Origin: Micrococcus lacusdianchii
GTDB taxonomy: Bacteria > Actinomycetota > Actinomycetes > Actinomycetales > Micrococcaceae
NCBI RefSeq assembly: GCF_023155805.1
Contig: NZ_JAKNUW010000003.1
Location: forward strand, 1-64,000
Direction of reading: 5' to 3'
DNA length: 64,000 bases
In this document: positions 15,947-24,452 of the stretch, in pieces
How the letters are laid out: each line of letters begins with the position of its first letter
Position numbering within the stretch: the first letter of the stretch is position 1
Notes under the pieces: generated by a model
Seen by the model: the letters and a program-made list of their open reading frames with translations, nothing else
Told to the model about the DNA's origin: nothing
Database searches by the model: none
Position numbers and translations under genes: made by a program

Positions 15947-16597
15947 GTGAGCACCCTCGACGACCTCGGCCCGGTTCCCCCCGTCCCCGGCGAGCGCGCA
16001 CCCTCCCGTCCCCCGGCCCCGGGGGCCGGTGTGACCGTGCTGGCCGGGCCCACCGCCGTCGGCAAGGGAACCGTGTCCGCCTACATCCGCGAGCACTACC
16101 CCCAGGTGTGGCTGTCCGTCTCCGCCACCACCCGCGCGGCGCGCCCGGGCGAGGAGGACGGGGTGCACTACTTCTTCACCACCCCGGAGGAGTTCGACGG
16201 CCTGGTGGAGCGGGACGAGATGCTCGAGTGGGCGCTCGTGCACGGGGCCCACCGGTACGGCACGCGCCGCGACCGTGTCATGGACGCGGTGGCCGCCGGC
16301 CGCCCCGTCCTGCTGGAGATCGACCTCCAGGGGGCGCGCCAGGTGCGCCGCAGCATGCCCGAGGCGACGTTCGTGTTCCTGGCACCGCCCAGCTGGGATG
16401 AGCTGGTCGCCCGTCTGGTCGGCCGCGGCACGGAGGGGCCCGCCGAACAGCGTCGTCGTCTGGAAACGGCTAGACTGGAGCTCGCTGCCGAGCCGGAGTT
16501 CGACGCCGTCGTCGTCAACGACACGGTGGAGCGCGCCGCGGCCGAGCTCGTGAGGCTCATGGGGCTGGACCCCGCGTCCGGCGCGCCAGCCGCCTGA
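15947..16597 (+). CDS. gmk: Guanylate kinase
   Basis: Phosphorylates GMP to GDP with ATP. The P-loop GPTAVGKGT lies at residues 34-42; [19 protein letters not shown] supplies the GMP-binding part and [11 protein letters not shown] follows. The first 28 residues, Pro/Ala-rich, are an extension typical of actinobacterial enzymes. GTG at 15947 is the first start after mihF. A TAGACT hexamer at 16471-16476 inside the coding sequence could be an internal promoter for rpoZ, but this is weak. Confidence 0.96.
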   Translation: MSTLDDLGPVPPVPGERAPSRPPAPGAGVTVLAGPTAVGKGTVSAYIREHYPQVWLSVSATTRAARPGEEDGVHYFFTTPEEFDGLVERDEMLEWALVHGAHRYGTRRDRVMDAVAAGRPVLLEIDLQGARQVRRSMPEATFVFLAPPSWDELVARLVGRGTEGPAEQRRRLETARLELAAEPEFDAVVVNDTVERAAAELVRLMGLDPASGAPAA

Positions 16598-16673
16598 GTC
16601 GCCCGGCCCCGCGTGCGCCGACCCCCTCACGCCGCAGCAGACCGACCGACCGCGAGACCCTCTGGAGACCCAC

Positions 16674-17135
16674 GTGACCGACCAGTACGAAGGCATCGTC
16701 AACCCGCCCATCGACTCCCTCCTGGAGCGGGTGGACTCGAAGTACGCCCTGGTGCTGTTCGCGGCAAAGCGGGCCCGCCAGATCAACGCCTACTACTCGC
16801 AGCTCCACGAGGGCCTGTTCGAGTACGTCGGCCCGCTCGTCGACACGCACCTGAACGAGAAGCCGCTGTCCATCGCCCTGCGCGAGGTCGAGTCGGACGT
16901 CCTGGTGATGCGCGAGGAGCATGCCCACCAGGGTGTCGCGGAACTGGCCGACGAGGAGTTCGGCGACTTCCACCTGCCCGGGGACGACGACCCGTTCGCC
17001 GCGGATCTGACCGTCGAGGAGCCGACGATCGAGGGCGTGGAGCCCGAGGCGTACGAGCCGTCGCGTGTGGAGCGTGAGGCGCAGGTGCAGGAGGACGTCA
17101 CCGAGGGCGTCGACGTCGCCGACGAGGACGCCTGA
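16674..17135 (+). CDS. rpoZ: RNA polymerase omega subunit
   Basis: Small subunit that helps fold and assemble the beta' subunit of RNA polymerase. The conserved core is [29 protein letters not shown] near the N-terminus, with LSIALREV further on. At 153 residues it is longer than E. coli (91) or mycobacterial (110) omega because of a highly acidic C-terminal tail rich in Glu and Asp. GTG at 16674 follows a CTGGAGA ribosome binding site. It lies between gmk and coaBC. Confidence 0.95.
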   Translation: MTDQYEGIVNPPIDSLLERVDSKYALVLFAAKRARQINAYYSQLHEGLFEYVGPLVDTHLNEKPLSIALREVESDVLVMREEHAHQGVAELADEEFGDFHLPGDDDPFAADLTVEEPTIEGVEPEAYEPSRVEREAQVQEDVTEGVDVADEDA

Positions 17136-17142
17136 CCGTCCC

Positions 17143-18411
17143 ATGGAGGTCGTGCTCGGTGTCAGCGGCGGGATCGCGGCCTACAAGGCCGCCCTGCTGC
17201 TGCGTCTGATGACGGAGGCCGGGCACGCCGTCACGGTGGTGCCCACGGAGAACGCCCTGCGCTTCGTGGGCGCCCCCACGTGGGAGGCGCTGTCCGGCCG
17301 GCCCGTGCAGTCGGACACGTTCACGGAGGTGGACCGGGTCCAGCACGTCCACCTCGGCCGCCGTGCGGACCTCGTGGTGGTCGCACCGGCCACCGCCGAC
17401 CTGCTCGCCCGCACTGCGGCCGGCATGGCCCCAGACCTGCTGGGCAATGTCCTGCTCACCGCCACCTGCCCCGTGGTGCTCGCCCCGGCGATGCACACGG
17501 AGATGTGGCTCCACCCCGCCACCCGGGCCAACGTCGCCACCCTGCGCGGCCGCGGGGTCACCGTGGTCGAGCCCGCCTCGGGTCGCCTCACCGGCGCGGA
17601 CTCCGGGCCCGGCCGCCTGCCGGAGCCCGCGGCCATCTGGGCCGCGGCGCAGGCTGCGGCGGAGGGCGGTGTCGACGGCGGCCACGCCCCGGACCCCGCC
17701 CTGGCGCCCCTGGCCGGGCGCACCGTGGTGATCACCGCGGGCGGGACGCGCGAGCCCCTCGACCCCGTCCGGTACCTGGGCAACCGCTCCTCCGGCAAGC
17801 AGGGGGTGGCCCTCGCGGAGGCGGCCCTGGCCGCGGGGGCGCATGTGCGGTTCGTCGCGGGCACCATGAGCGTGGATCCGCCCGCCGGCGCGGAGGTGAC
17901 GCACGTGGAGTCCACGCAGGAGCTGCTGGAGGCCGTCCTGGACCGCGCCGCGGACGCGGACGCGCTCGTCATGGCGGCGGCGGTGGCGGACTTCCGTCCG
18001 GCGCACGTGGCCGAGGACAAGATCAAGAAGACGGACGACGGCGGCGCCCCCACCCTCGTCCTCGAGCGGACCCCGGACGTGCTCGCCACGGCGGTGCGGG
18101 TCCGCGACGCGGGCGGGCCCATGGCGCCGGTCGTCGTCGGATTCGCCGCCGAGACCGGGGACGCGGACACCACACCGCTCGCGTACGGCCGCGCCAAGCT
18201 GGCCCGCAAGGGCTGCGATCTGCTCGTGGTCAACGAGGTCGGCCACGGCCTGGTGTTCGGTCAGGACGAGACCGAGGTCACGGTCCTCTCCGCCGCGGGT
18301 GACCCGCCCATCACCCGCACCGGCACCAAGGCGGAGGCCGCCGGAGCCGTCCTGCAGGCGCTGGCGGGCGTGCTGGCCCGGCGAGGCGCCGATCCGGCGC
18401 CCGGGCGCTGA
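17143..18411 (+). CDS. coaBC: Bifunctional phosphopantothenoylcysteine decarboxylase / phosphopantothenate-cysteine ligase
   Basis: Makes 4'-phosphopantetheine for coenzyme A. The N-terminal CoaC flavoprotein half begins LGVSGGIAAYKAA, with APATADLLAR and APAMHTEMW contacts. The C-terminal CoaB half starts near residue 190 with VITAGGTREPLDPVR, then NRSSGKQG and the nucleotide-binding KIKK. ATG at 17143 gives the standard start; the frame runs upstream inside rpoZ without family similarity. Length is 422 residues. Confidence 0.96.
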   Translation: MEVVLGVSGGIAAYKAALLLRLMTEAGHAVTVVPTENALRFVGAPTWEALSGRPVQSDTFTEVDRVQHVHLGRRADLVVVAPATADLLARTAAGMAPDLLGNVLLTATCPVVLAPAMHTEMWLHPATRANVATLRGRGVTVVEPASGRLTGADSGPGRLPEPAAIWAAAQAAAEGGVDGGHAPDPALAPLAGRTVVITAGGTREPLDPVRYLGNRSSGKQGVALAEAALAAGAHVRFVAGTMSVDPPAGAEVTHVESTQELLEAVLDRAADADALVMAAAVADFRPAHVAEDKIKKTDDGGAPTLVLERTPDVLATAVRVRDAGGPMAPVVVGFAAETGDADTTPLAYGRAKLARKGCDLLVVNEVGHGLVFGQDETEVTVLSAAGDPPITRTGTKAEAAGAVLQALAGVLARRGADPAPGR

Positions 18412-18413
18412 TC

Positions 18414-18419
18414 TAGACT
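18414..18419 (+). promoter_or_regulatory. -10 element of a leaderless metK promoter
   Basis: TAGACT ends seven bases before the metK ATG, just after the coaBC stop. A start site at or near the ATG is expected, so the mRNA would have no ribosome binding site; none is visible before this ATG. Confidence 0.65.
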
Positions 18420-18426
18420 GGGCGGC

Positions 18427-19689
18427 ATGACCGAAACCGCCCCGTCGAGCCCCTCCACCGTCGCCGAGCCGTACCGCGGCGTGGGCGGCGGCGAGCTGCG
18501 CCTGTTCACCTCCGAGTCCGTGACCGCCGGCCACCCGGACAAGATGTGCGACCAGATCTCGGACGCCATCCTGGATGCGATCCTCGCCGCGGACCCCTCC
18601 GCCAAGGTGGCGGTGGAGACCCTCTCCACCACGGGCCTGGTGCAGGTGGCCGGCGAGGTCAACACGTCCGCGTACGTGGAGATACCGAAGATCGTCCGCG
18701 AGACCATCCTGGACATCGGCTACGACTCCTCGGCCAACGGCTTCGACGGCGCCCAGTGCGGCGTGAACATCTCCATCGGCCAGCAGTCCTCGGACATCTT
18801 CGCGGGGGTCACCCGTTCCCTCGAGGCCCGCGAGCAGGGCTCCGCGGACACCGTTGACGAGCAGGGCGCGGGGGACCAGGGCATCATGTTCGGCTACGCC
18901 TCGGATGAGACGCCCACCCTGATGCCCACCCCCATCCACCTGGCCCATCGGCTCTCCGAGCGGCTCACGGCCGTGCGCCGCATGGCGAACTCGCCCCTGC
19001 CGTACCTGCTGCCGGACGGCAAGACGCAGGTCACCGTGGGCTACGACGCCGACCATCGCCCCCGCACCGTGGAGACCGTGGTGGTCTCCACGCAGCACCA
19101 CGACGTGGTGTCCCAGGAGCAGCTGCGCGAGGACGTGGCCGAGCACGTGATCCGGCCCGTGCTCGAGCACTCCGGACTGGACGTCTCCGCCACCCGGTTC
19201 ATCATCAACCCGGGTGGCAAGTTCGTGATCGGCGGGCCGGTGGGGGACGCCGGCCTGACCGGCCGCAAGATCATCGTGGACACCTACGGCGGCATGGCCC
19301 GGCACGGCGGAGGCGCCTTCTCCGGGAAGGACCCGTCCAAGGTGGACCGCTCCGCCGCCTATGCACTGCGCTGGGTGGCCAAGAACGTGGTCGCCGCCGG
19401 CCTCGCGGCCCGCGCGGAGTTCCAGGTGGCCTACGCCATCGGCTCGGCCCGTCCCGTCGGGCTGTACGTGGACACCTTCGGCACCGCCACGGTCCCGGAG
19501 GACACCATCATCGCCGCCGTGAACGAGGTCTTCGACCTGCGTCCGGCCGCGATCGTGAAGGCGCTGAACCTGCTGCGGCCCATCTACCGCAAGACGGCCG
19601 CGAGCGGTCACTTCGGGCGTGAGGAGGCGGACTTCACGTGGGAGCGCACCGACCGGGTGGACGAGCTGCGCCGCGCCGCCGGGGTGTGA
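18427..19689 (+). CDS. metK: S-adenosylmethionine synthase
   Basis: Makes SAM from methionine and ATP. Signatures are [18 protein letters not shown] near residue 37, [12 protein letters not shown], and the glycine-rich [19 protein letters not shown]. The 420-residue length is close to the usual 385-405, with a short extra N-terminal segment. ATG at 18427 fits the leaderless promoter seven bases upstream. It probably shares a transcript with priA, as in many actinobacteria, since PriA's frame opens directly after the metK stop. Confidence 0.97.
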   Translation: MTETAPSSPSTVAEPYRGVGGGELRLFTSESVTAGHPDKMCDQISDAILDAILAADPSAKVAVETLSTTGLVQVAGEVNTSAYVEIPKIVRETILDIGYDSSANGFDGAQCGVNISIGQQSSDIFAGVTRSLEAREQGSADTVDEQGAGDQGIMFGYASDETPTLMPTPIHLAHRLSERLTAVRRMANSPLPYLLPDGKTQVTVGYDADHRPRTVETVVVSTQHHDVVSQEQLREDVAEHVIRPVLEHSGLDVSATRFIINPGGKFVIGGPVGDAGLTGRKIIVDTYGGMARHGGGAFSGKDPSKVDRSAAYALRWVAKNVVAAGLAARAEFQVAYAIGSARPVGLYVDTFGTATVPEDTIIAAVNEVFDLRPAAIVKALNLLRPIYRKTAASGHFGREEADFTWERTDRVDELRRAAGV

Positions 19690-19776
19690 GCCGCCACGGA
19701 CGCGCTGTTCAGCCTCACCGAGGCCCAGGACGCCCCCCGGCTGCCTGAGTCCGCCGAGGGCTGGCCGGAGGACCCG

Positions 19777-21837
19777 GTGGCCCGGGTGCTGATCGACACG
19801 CCCGTCCCGCACCTGGACCGCGAGTTCGACTACCTCGTCCCGCCCGCCCTCGACGCGCGAGCCGTGCCAGGCTCCCGCGTCACCGTGCGCTTCGGCGGGC
19901 GGGAGATGACCGGCTGGCTCGTGGCGCGCGTGGCGCAGCCGTCCACCGGCGCCCAGCTCACCGCGCTGTCCGCGGTGCCCACGGCGATCCCCCCGCTGAC
20001 CGAGGAGGTCCTGGCGGCGGCACGGGCCGTGGCCGCGCGGCAGGCCGGCGTCGTCACGGACGTCCTGCGCTCCGCCGTGCCCGTGCGTGTGGCGGGTGTG
20101 GAGAGGGAGTTCCTCGCCGCCGCGGACACCGGACCCGTCACGGACCACCCGGTCTCCGAGGACGCCGCCTCGGACACCCCCGGCGCCGCGACCGCGCGGA
20201 CCGCGCCGACGGTGTGGGAGTCGCTCGAGGGCGGCACCGCGTTCGTGGCGTCGGCCGTGGCCGGCGACGCCGTCCGGGCCGCCGCCGTCGTCCCGTCCCG
20301 GCTGGGCGAGTGGGACGAGGCCGCGGCCCTGGCCTCCCTGGCCGGCGTGGTGGCGGACGCGGGCGGCGGCGTCCTGCTGCTGGTCCCGGACCACCGGGAC
20401 CTGGACCGGCTCTCCGCCGCGCTCGCGGCGGAGCTCGGACCGGAGGGGTTCGTGCGGATCGGCTCGGAGGACGGGAACACCCCGCGCTACCGGGCCCACC
20501 TGTCCCTCGTGACGGGGCGGGTGCGCGTGGCCGCGGGCACGCGGGCCGCGGCCTGGGCGCCCGTGCCGGACCTGCGCCTGGTGGTCCTGTGGGACGACGC
20601 CGACGACGCCTACGCCGAGCCGCGCGCCCCGTACTTCCACGCCCGGGAGGCGGTGCTCGAGCGGGCCCGCCAGGAGGGGGCCGCGGTGCTGTGCGCAGGG
20701 CCGTCCCGCTCCGTGCCCGTGCAGCGGCTCGTGGAGTCGGGGTGGCTGCTGGAGATGTCCGCCCTGCGCCCGGCCCAGCGCGAGGCCGGCCCGCGTGTGG
20801 TGGCCTCCGCGGACTCGTGGGAGGCGGCCCGGGACCCCTTCGCCCGCCGTGCCCGGCTGCCGCACGCGGCGTGGGAGGCCGCGCGCACGGCGCTGACCGG
20901 TCCGGCTCCGGGCCCCGTGCTCGTGCAGGTGGCCCGGGCCGGCTTCATCCCCGCCGTGGTCTGCGACCGGTGCCGCACCCCCGCCCGGTGCCGGGCGTGC
21001 GCCGGCCCGCTGGCCTTCCGCGACCGCGCCGCGGCCGCCCGGGGCGAGCTTGCCTGCCGCTGGTGCGGCACCCGGGAGCGGGGCTTCCGCTGCACCGAGT
21101 GCGGCGCCGCGGGGGTGCGCGCCGGGGCGCGCGGCGTGGACCGCACCGCCGAGGAGCTGGGGCGGGCCTTCCCCCGGGTGCCGGTGCACTCCTCCTCGGC
21201 GGACCACCGGCTGGGCACCGTGGGGGACGGGCCGGCGCTCGTGGTGGCCACGGTGGGCGCCGAGCCGCGCGCCGAGGGCGGCTACGCGGCGGCCCTGCTC
21301 CTGGACGGCGACGTCCAGCTGCAGCGGGAGGGACTGGACGTCCCCGCGCAGGTGCTCTCCCGCTGGCTGGCCGCGGCCGCGCTCGTGCGGCCGGCCCACC
21401 AGGGGGGCGTGGTGGTGGTCACCGCGGAGCACGAGGCGGTGGTGGGGGCCCTGGTCCGGCGCGATCCGCAGGGCTTCGCCGGCCGGCTCCTGGCCGAGCG
21501 CCGCGAGCTGCGCCTGCCGCCGGCCTGGCGGATCGCGGAGGTCACGGGGACGGCCGCCGCCGTGGCCGAGTACCTCGAGCTCGTGGAGGCCGCCCGTCGC
21601 GAGCGCCGTGCCGCCGCAGGCGACGCCGGCGCCCCGGCTCCGGCGCTGCCGCCCCTGCCGTGGATCGGCCCCGTCCCGGACAGCGCGGACGAGACCCGCC
21701 ACCGGGCACTGCTGCTGTTCCCGTACGCGGCCGCCGCGGAGACGGCTGTCGTGCTGCGGGCGGCCCGCGCCGCCGCGAGCGCCCGCCGGGAGCAGCCGCC
21801 GGTGCGCCTGCGCCTGGACCCGCCCGGCGTGCTCTGA
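19777..21837 (+). CDS. priA: PriA-like primosomal protein N' (helicase motifs absent; start uncertain)
   Basis: Replication-restart protein. The N-terminal 3'-DNA-binding domain is visible (ARVLIDTPVPHLDREFDYLVPPAL), and zinc-binding Cys pairs occur near residues 393-445 (CDRCRTPARCRAC, CRWC, CTEC). No Walker A GKT or DEAH box is present, so it is probably not an active helicase, as known for actinobacterial PriA. GTG at 19777 is the first standard start, but the same frame is open and coding-like back to 19690 (LFSLTEAQD and so on) without ATG, GTG or TTG. The true start may be a rare codon, for example ACG at 19696. Confidence 0.85.
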   Translation: MARVLIDTPVPHLDREFDYLVPPALDARAVPGSRVTVRFGGREMTGWLVARVAQPSTGAQLTALSAVPTAIPPLTEEVLAAARAVAARQAGVVTDVLRSAVPVRVAGVEREFLAAADTGPVTDHPVSEDAASDTPGAATARTAPTVWESLEGGTAFVASAVAGDAVRAAAVVPSRLGEWDEAAALASLAGVVADAGGGVLLLVPDHRDLDRLSAALAAELGPEGFVRIGSEDGNTPRYRAHLSLVTGRVRVAAGTRAAAWAPVPDLRLVVLWDDADDAYAEPRAPYFHAREAVLERARQEGAAVLCAGPSRSVPVQRLVESGWLLEMSALRPAQREAGPRVVASADSWEAARDPFARRARLPHAAWEAARTALTGPAPGPVLVQVARAGFIPAVVCDRCRTPARCRACAGPLAFRDRAAAARGELACRWCGTRERGFRCTECGAAGVRAGARGVDRTAEELGRAFPRVPVHSSSADHRLGTVGDGPALVVATVGAEPRAEGGYAAALLLDGDVQLQREGLDVPAQVLSRWLAAAALVRPAHQGGVVVVTAEHEAVVGALVRRDPQGFAGRLLAERRELRLPPAWRIAEVTGTAAAVAEYLELVEAARRERRAAAGDAGAPAPALPPLPWIGPVPDSADETRHRALLLFPYAAAAETAVVLRAARAAASARREQPPVRLRLDPPGVL

Positions 21838-21858
21838 TCCAGACCCCCGGGGGGCACC

Positions 21859-22902
21859 TCAGGTGGCGCGCGCCGCCTGGCGGATGAGGGCGGCGCACTC
21901 CACGGGCCGTTCGTAGTGCAGCAGGTGGCCGACTCCCTCGAGCAGGTGCAGGTCCGCCGTGCCGCCGGCCGCGTCGATCGCGGCGGCCAGGGACCGCTGC
22001 GCCGCGGGGGAGCCGAGGGGGTCCTCGACCCCTGCGACGAGGGTCACCGGCAGGACCAGGCCGCCGGCCGCCTCGGCGACGTTGGACGTGGTGGAGGCGC
22101 GGTAGGCCTCGGTGAGCATGCGCCGGGAGGCGAACCGGGAGAAGTGCCGCCGGTGCTGGTCGTGGGTGTGGGCGAGCACGCGCCGGTCGTCCGTGCGGGT
22201 CATCAGCACCGTGGTGGCCCACACCATGGGGGGCGCGCCCAGCAGGGCGCGTCCGGCACGCTCGGGCAGCCGCGCCGCGAGCTCGTAGTACCCCTGGACG
22301 GCCGCCGCGGCGGCGCGGGCGAGCAGGGACCCCGAGGCGCCCAGGGCCGGCTCGGCGATGGGGTTGAGCAGGACGAGCGCACGCCAGCGCGCCGGGTCCG
22401 CGGCCACGAGGTGCGCGGCCACGATCGTGCCGTACGAGTGCGCCACGAGCACGGGCGGCTCCGCGAGGCCGAGGGCGTCGACGGCGTCCCGGACCGCGGC
22501 GGCGTGGTGCGCCACCGTGTGCGGCGCGGCCGGGAAGGGCGCGGAGTCGCCGAAGCCCGGCAGCTCCACCGCGTGGACGGCGAACTCGGGCAGGGCGTCC
22601 GCCACCAGTGCCAGACCATGATGGTCGCCCCGGAATCCGTGCACGAGGACCAGCGGCGGTCTCGGACCCTCCGCCCCGTCCGTGGCCGTGCCCGGCCCGG
22701 CCGGTCCGTCCTCCCATACGGCCACGGGCACGACGGCGCCGCTCACCGGATCGGGGACGGGGACGTCCCGGCGCCGGAGGGTCCGCGCGGGGGAGCCCGT
22801 GAGTGCGGTCGAGGAGGCGTGGGGCCGCGGGATCAGCATCAGGTCCCGGAGTCGCACGCGGGGCGGGCGCTCGGGATCCGGGCGGCGGGGGAGGAGGCGC
22901 AC
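21859..22902 (-). CDS. Alpha/beta hydrolase
   Basis: Putative hydrolase of unknown substrate. The sequence shows LVHGFRGDHHGL (oxyanion hole region), the nucleophile elbow VLVAHSYGTIVAAHLV, and a late GVGHLLHYERP block with the catalytic His. A segment after the elbow forms a likely cap. GTG at 22902 lies six bases after a TAGCCT -10 box on this strand, indicating a leaderless mRNA. It converges on priA with only 21 bases between stops and diverges from the PhoX-like gene. Esterase, peptidase or dehalogenase-like activity cannot be told apart. Confidence 0.85.
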   Translation of the reverse strand: MRLLPRRPDPERPPRVRLRDLMLIPRPHASSTALTGSPARTLRRRDVPVPDPVSGAVVPVAVWEDGPAGPGTATDGAEGPRPPLVLVHGFRGDHHGLALVADALPEFAVHAVELPGFGDSAPFPAAPHTVAHHAAAVRDAVDALGLAEPPVLVAHSYGTIVAAHLVAADPARWRALVLLNPIAEPALGASGSLLARAAAAAVQGYYELAARLPERAGRALLGAPPMVWATTVLMTRTDDRRVLAHTHDQHRRHFSRFASRRMLTEAYRASTTSNVAEAAGGLVLPVTLVAGVEDPLGSPAAQRSLAAAIDAAGGTADLHLLEGVGHLLHYERPVECAALIRQAARAT

Positions 22903-22908
22903 TCGTCC

Positions 22909-22914
22909 AGGCTA
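22909..22914 (-). promoter_or_regulatory. -10 element of a leaderless promoter (alpha/beta hydrolase)
   Basis: TAGCCT on the minus strand ends six bases before the GTG start at 22902. Confidence 0.6.
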
Positions 22915-23064
22915 GCCGCGCGGCACGGCCGGGCCGCGGACGGGGTCGTCTGCGGCTCATCCGCAGGTGGGGACGGGTTCAGCGCGGGACCGGGGTCTGG
23001 TCACCCGCGACGGGTCTCAGGGGAGGCGTCCCGTCAGAGCACCACCCACGAGAGGACCACCGCC

Positions 23065-24255
23065 ATGGATCTCACCCGTCGCTCCTTCGTCGCCGGCACC
23101 GGCGCCGCCCTGGCCGCCGCCGTCACCGCGGCCCCCGTCGCCTCCGCCGCCCCGGGCCGTCGCGGCGCCGCCTCCGCCCGCCACGGCGCCACCGCGGTCG
23201 CCGACGGTGTCCGCCTGCCCGCCCTGTCCGAGGACGGCATGGTCGCCATGCCGCGCGGCTTCAAGGCCGTGCGCGTCAGCACCATCGGCGTCGAGCCGCT
23301 GCTGGACGACCGCGGCGGCTCCGTGATTGGCACCACCCCGTGGGGCTCCTGGCTCTCCTGCGAGGAGACCACCCAGCGCGCCGGCGAGCAGGTCACCAGC
23401 TCCGTCGACGGCGCCACCTACACCCTGCAGAAGGATCACGGCTACGTGTTCGAGGTCTTCCCCGCCGAGGTGTCCCGCCAAGTGCCGCGCCCCATCACCG
23501 CGTGGGGCCGCGCCGTGTGGGAGGGCGCCGAGATCGGCCCCGACCGCGCCTCCGCGTACCTCACCGAGGACACCAAGGGCGGCCTGTTCTACCGCTGGAC
23601 CGCCCCCGCGGGCGTCACCCTGCACGCCGGCATCGCCGACCAGCTCGGCCCGCAGGACGGCGTCCTGCAGGCCGCGCAGCTGGTGCGCGACGGCGAGGCC
23701 CTGGGCCACTGCGGCCAGCTCACCGAGGCCGACCTCGGCAAGGCCTACCCCGTGCGCTGGATCGACGGCGGCGAGGACCGCCAGGCGCAGGAGTCCGAGC
23801 TGCGCACCCAGTTCCCCGGCGCCACACAGCACCGCAAGATCGAGGGCGTCTGGACCGCTGCCGACGGCCAGGGCCTGTTCTTCACGCTGTCCCGCACCTC
23901 CGAGGGCGAGTTCCCGGGCGTCGTGGCGGACCAGGGCATGGTCGTCTATTACTCCTTCGCGGAGCAGACCATGACGCTGGTCGAGCACTGGGCCGTGGGC
24001 GACTACGTCGACTCCCCGGACAACATCACGGTCTCCCCGTGGGGCGGCGTGGTCATCGCCGAGGACGGCTCCGACCCGAACCACCTGGTGGCCTTCACCG
24101 AGCGCACCGGCTCCGTGGCGCTCGCCAAGGACCTAGCCGAGCGCGGCGAGTGGGCCGGTCCCTGCTTCGGCATGGGCGGCACCCTCTTCGCGAACGTCCA
24201 GAGCGACTGCACCTATCTGATCACCGGACCGCTGGCGCGCCACCTGGCCCGCTGA
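23065..24255 (+). CDS. Tat-exported PhoX-like (DUF839) protein
   Basis: Putative secreted phosphatase of the PhoX/DUF839 family. The N-terminus has a twin-arginine signal (MDLTRRSFVAGTGAALAAAV, then an Ala-rich stretch ending near APVASAAPG). The mature part contains family blocks such as GSVIGTTPWGSWLSCEETT, HGYVFEVFP, GLFYRWTAP and DNITVSPWGGVVIAEDG. PhoX enzymes bind iron and calcium and release phosphate from organic esters; here activity is inferred. ATG at 23065 gives the signal peptide at once. No pho box was recognised upstream. It stands alone, followed by a strong terminator. Confidence 0.88.
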   Translation: MDLTRRSFVAGTGAALAAAVTAAPVASAAPGRRGAASARHGATAVADGVRLPALSEDGMVAMPRGFKAVRVSTIGVEPLLDDRGGSVIGTTPWGSWLSCEETTQRAGEQVTSSVDGATYTLQKDHGYVFEVFPAEVSRQVPRPITAWGRAVWEGAEIGPDRASAYLTEDTKGGLFYRWTAPAGVTLHAGIADQLGPQDGVLQAAQLVRDGEALGHCGQLTEADLGKAYPVRWIDGGEDRQAQESELRTQFPGATQHRKIEGVWTAADGQGLFFTLSRTSEGEFPGVVADQGMVVYYSFAEQTMTLVEHWAVGDYVDSPDNITVSPWGGVVIAEDGSDPNHLVAFTERTGSVALAKDLAERGEWAGPCFGMGGTLFANVQSDCTYLITGPLARHLAR

Positions 24256-24274
24256 CGCACCACCCACCGGCGCC

Positions 24275-24310
24275 ACGGCGCCCCCGTCCCGGGTGGGACG
24301 GGGGCGCCGT
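24275..24310 (+). terminator. Strong hairpin terminator after the PhoX-like gene
   Basis: Perfect 16-bp stem (24275-24290 with 24295-24310) around a GGGT loop, 20 bases after the stop codon. Confidence 0.8.
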
Positions 24311-24374
24311 CGTCGTCCGGGTCCACTGCGGCGAACGGCCGCGCCGCCTCCGGCGGGGGCCGCGGGCCGGCACG

Positions 24375-24380
24375 TAGGAT
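24375..24380 (+). promoter_or_regulatory. Putative -10 element for leuS
   Basis: TAGGAT after the terminator, giving a leader of about 65 nucleotides before the leuS GTG. No T-box features were seen. Confidence 0.45.
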
Positions 24381-24452
24381 GGCCGGGTCCGCCCCGTGCC
24401 CGGGGCCGGACGCCCCCACCCACTCCCTCGAGCAGCAAGGACACCGAACAGC

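Noticed and set aside
16471-16476. TAGACT inside gmk as an internal promoter for rpoZ
   Set aside because: Not listed as a feature: it lies about 200 bases from rpoZ, within coding sequence, and rpoZ has its own ribosome binding site in an apparent operon.
17098-21702. 1534-codon minus-strand open frame across coaBC-metK-priA
   Set aside because: Same kind of GC-driven shadow; the plus-strand genes carry clear family motifs.
22951-22965. Small TGCGG/CCGCA hairpin upstream of the PhoX-like gene as a regulatory site
   Set aside because: Only five base pairs, expected often by chance in this GC-rich DNA.
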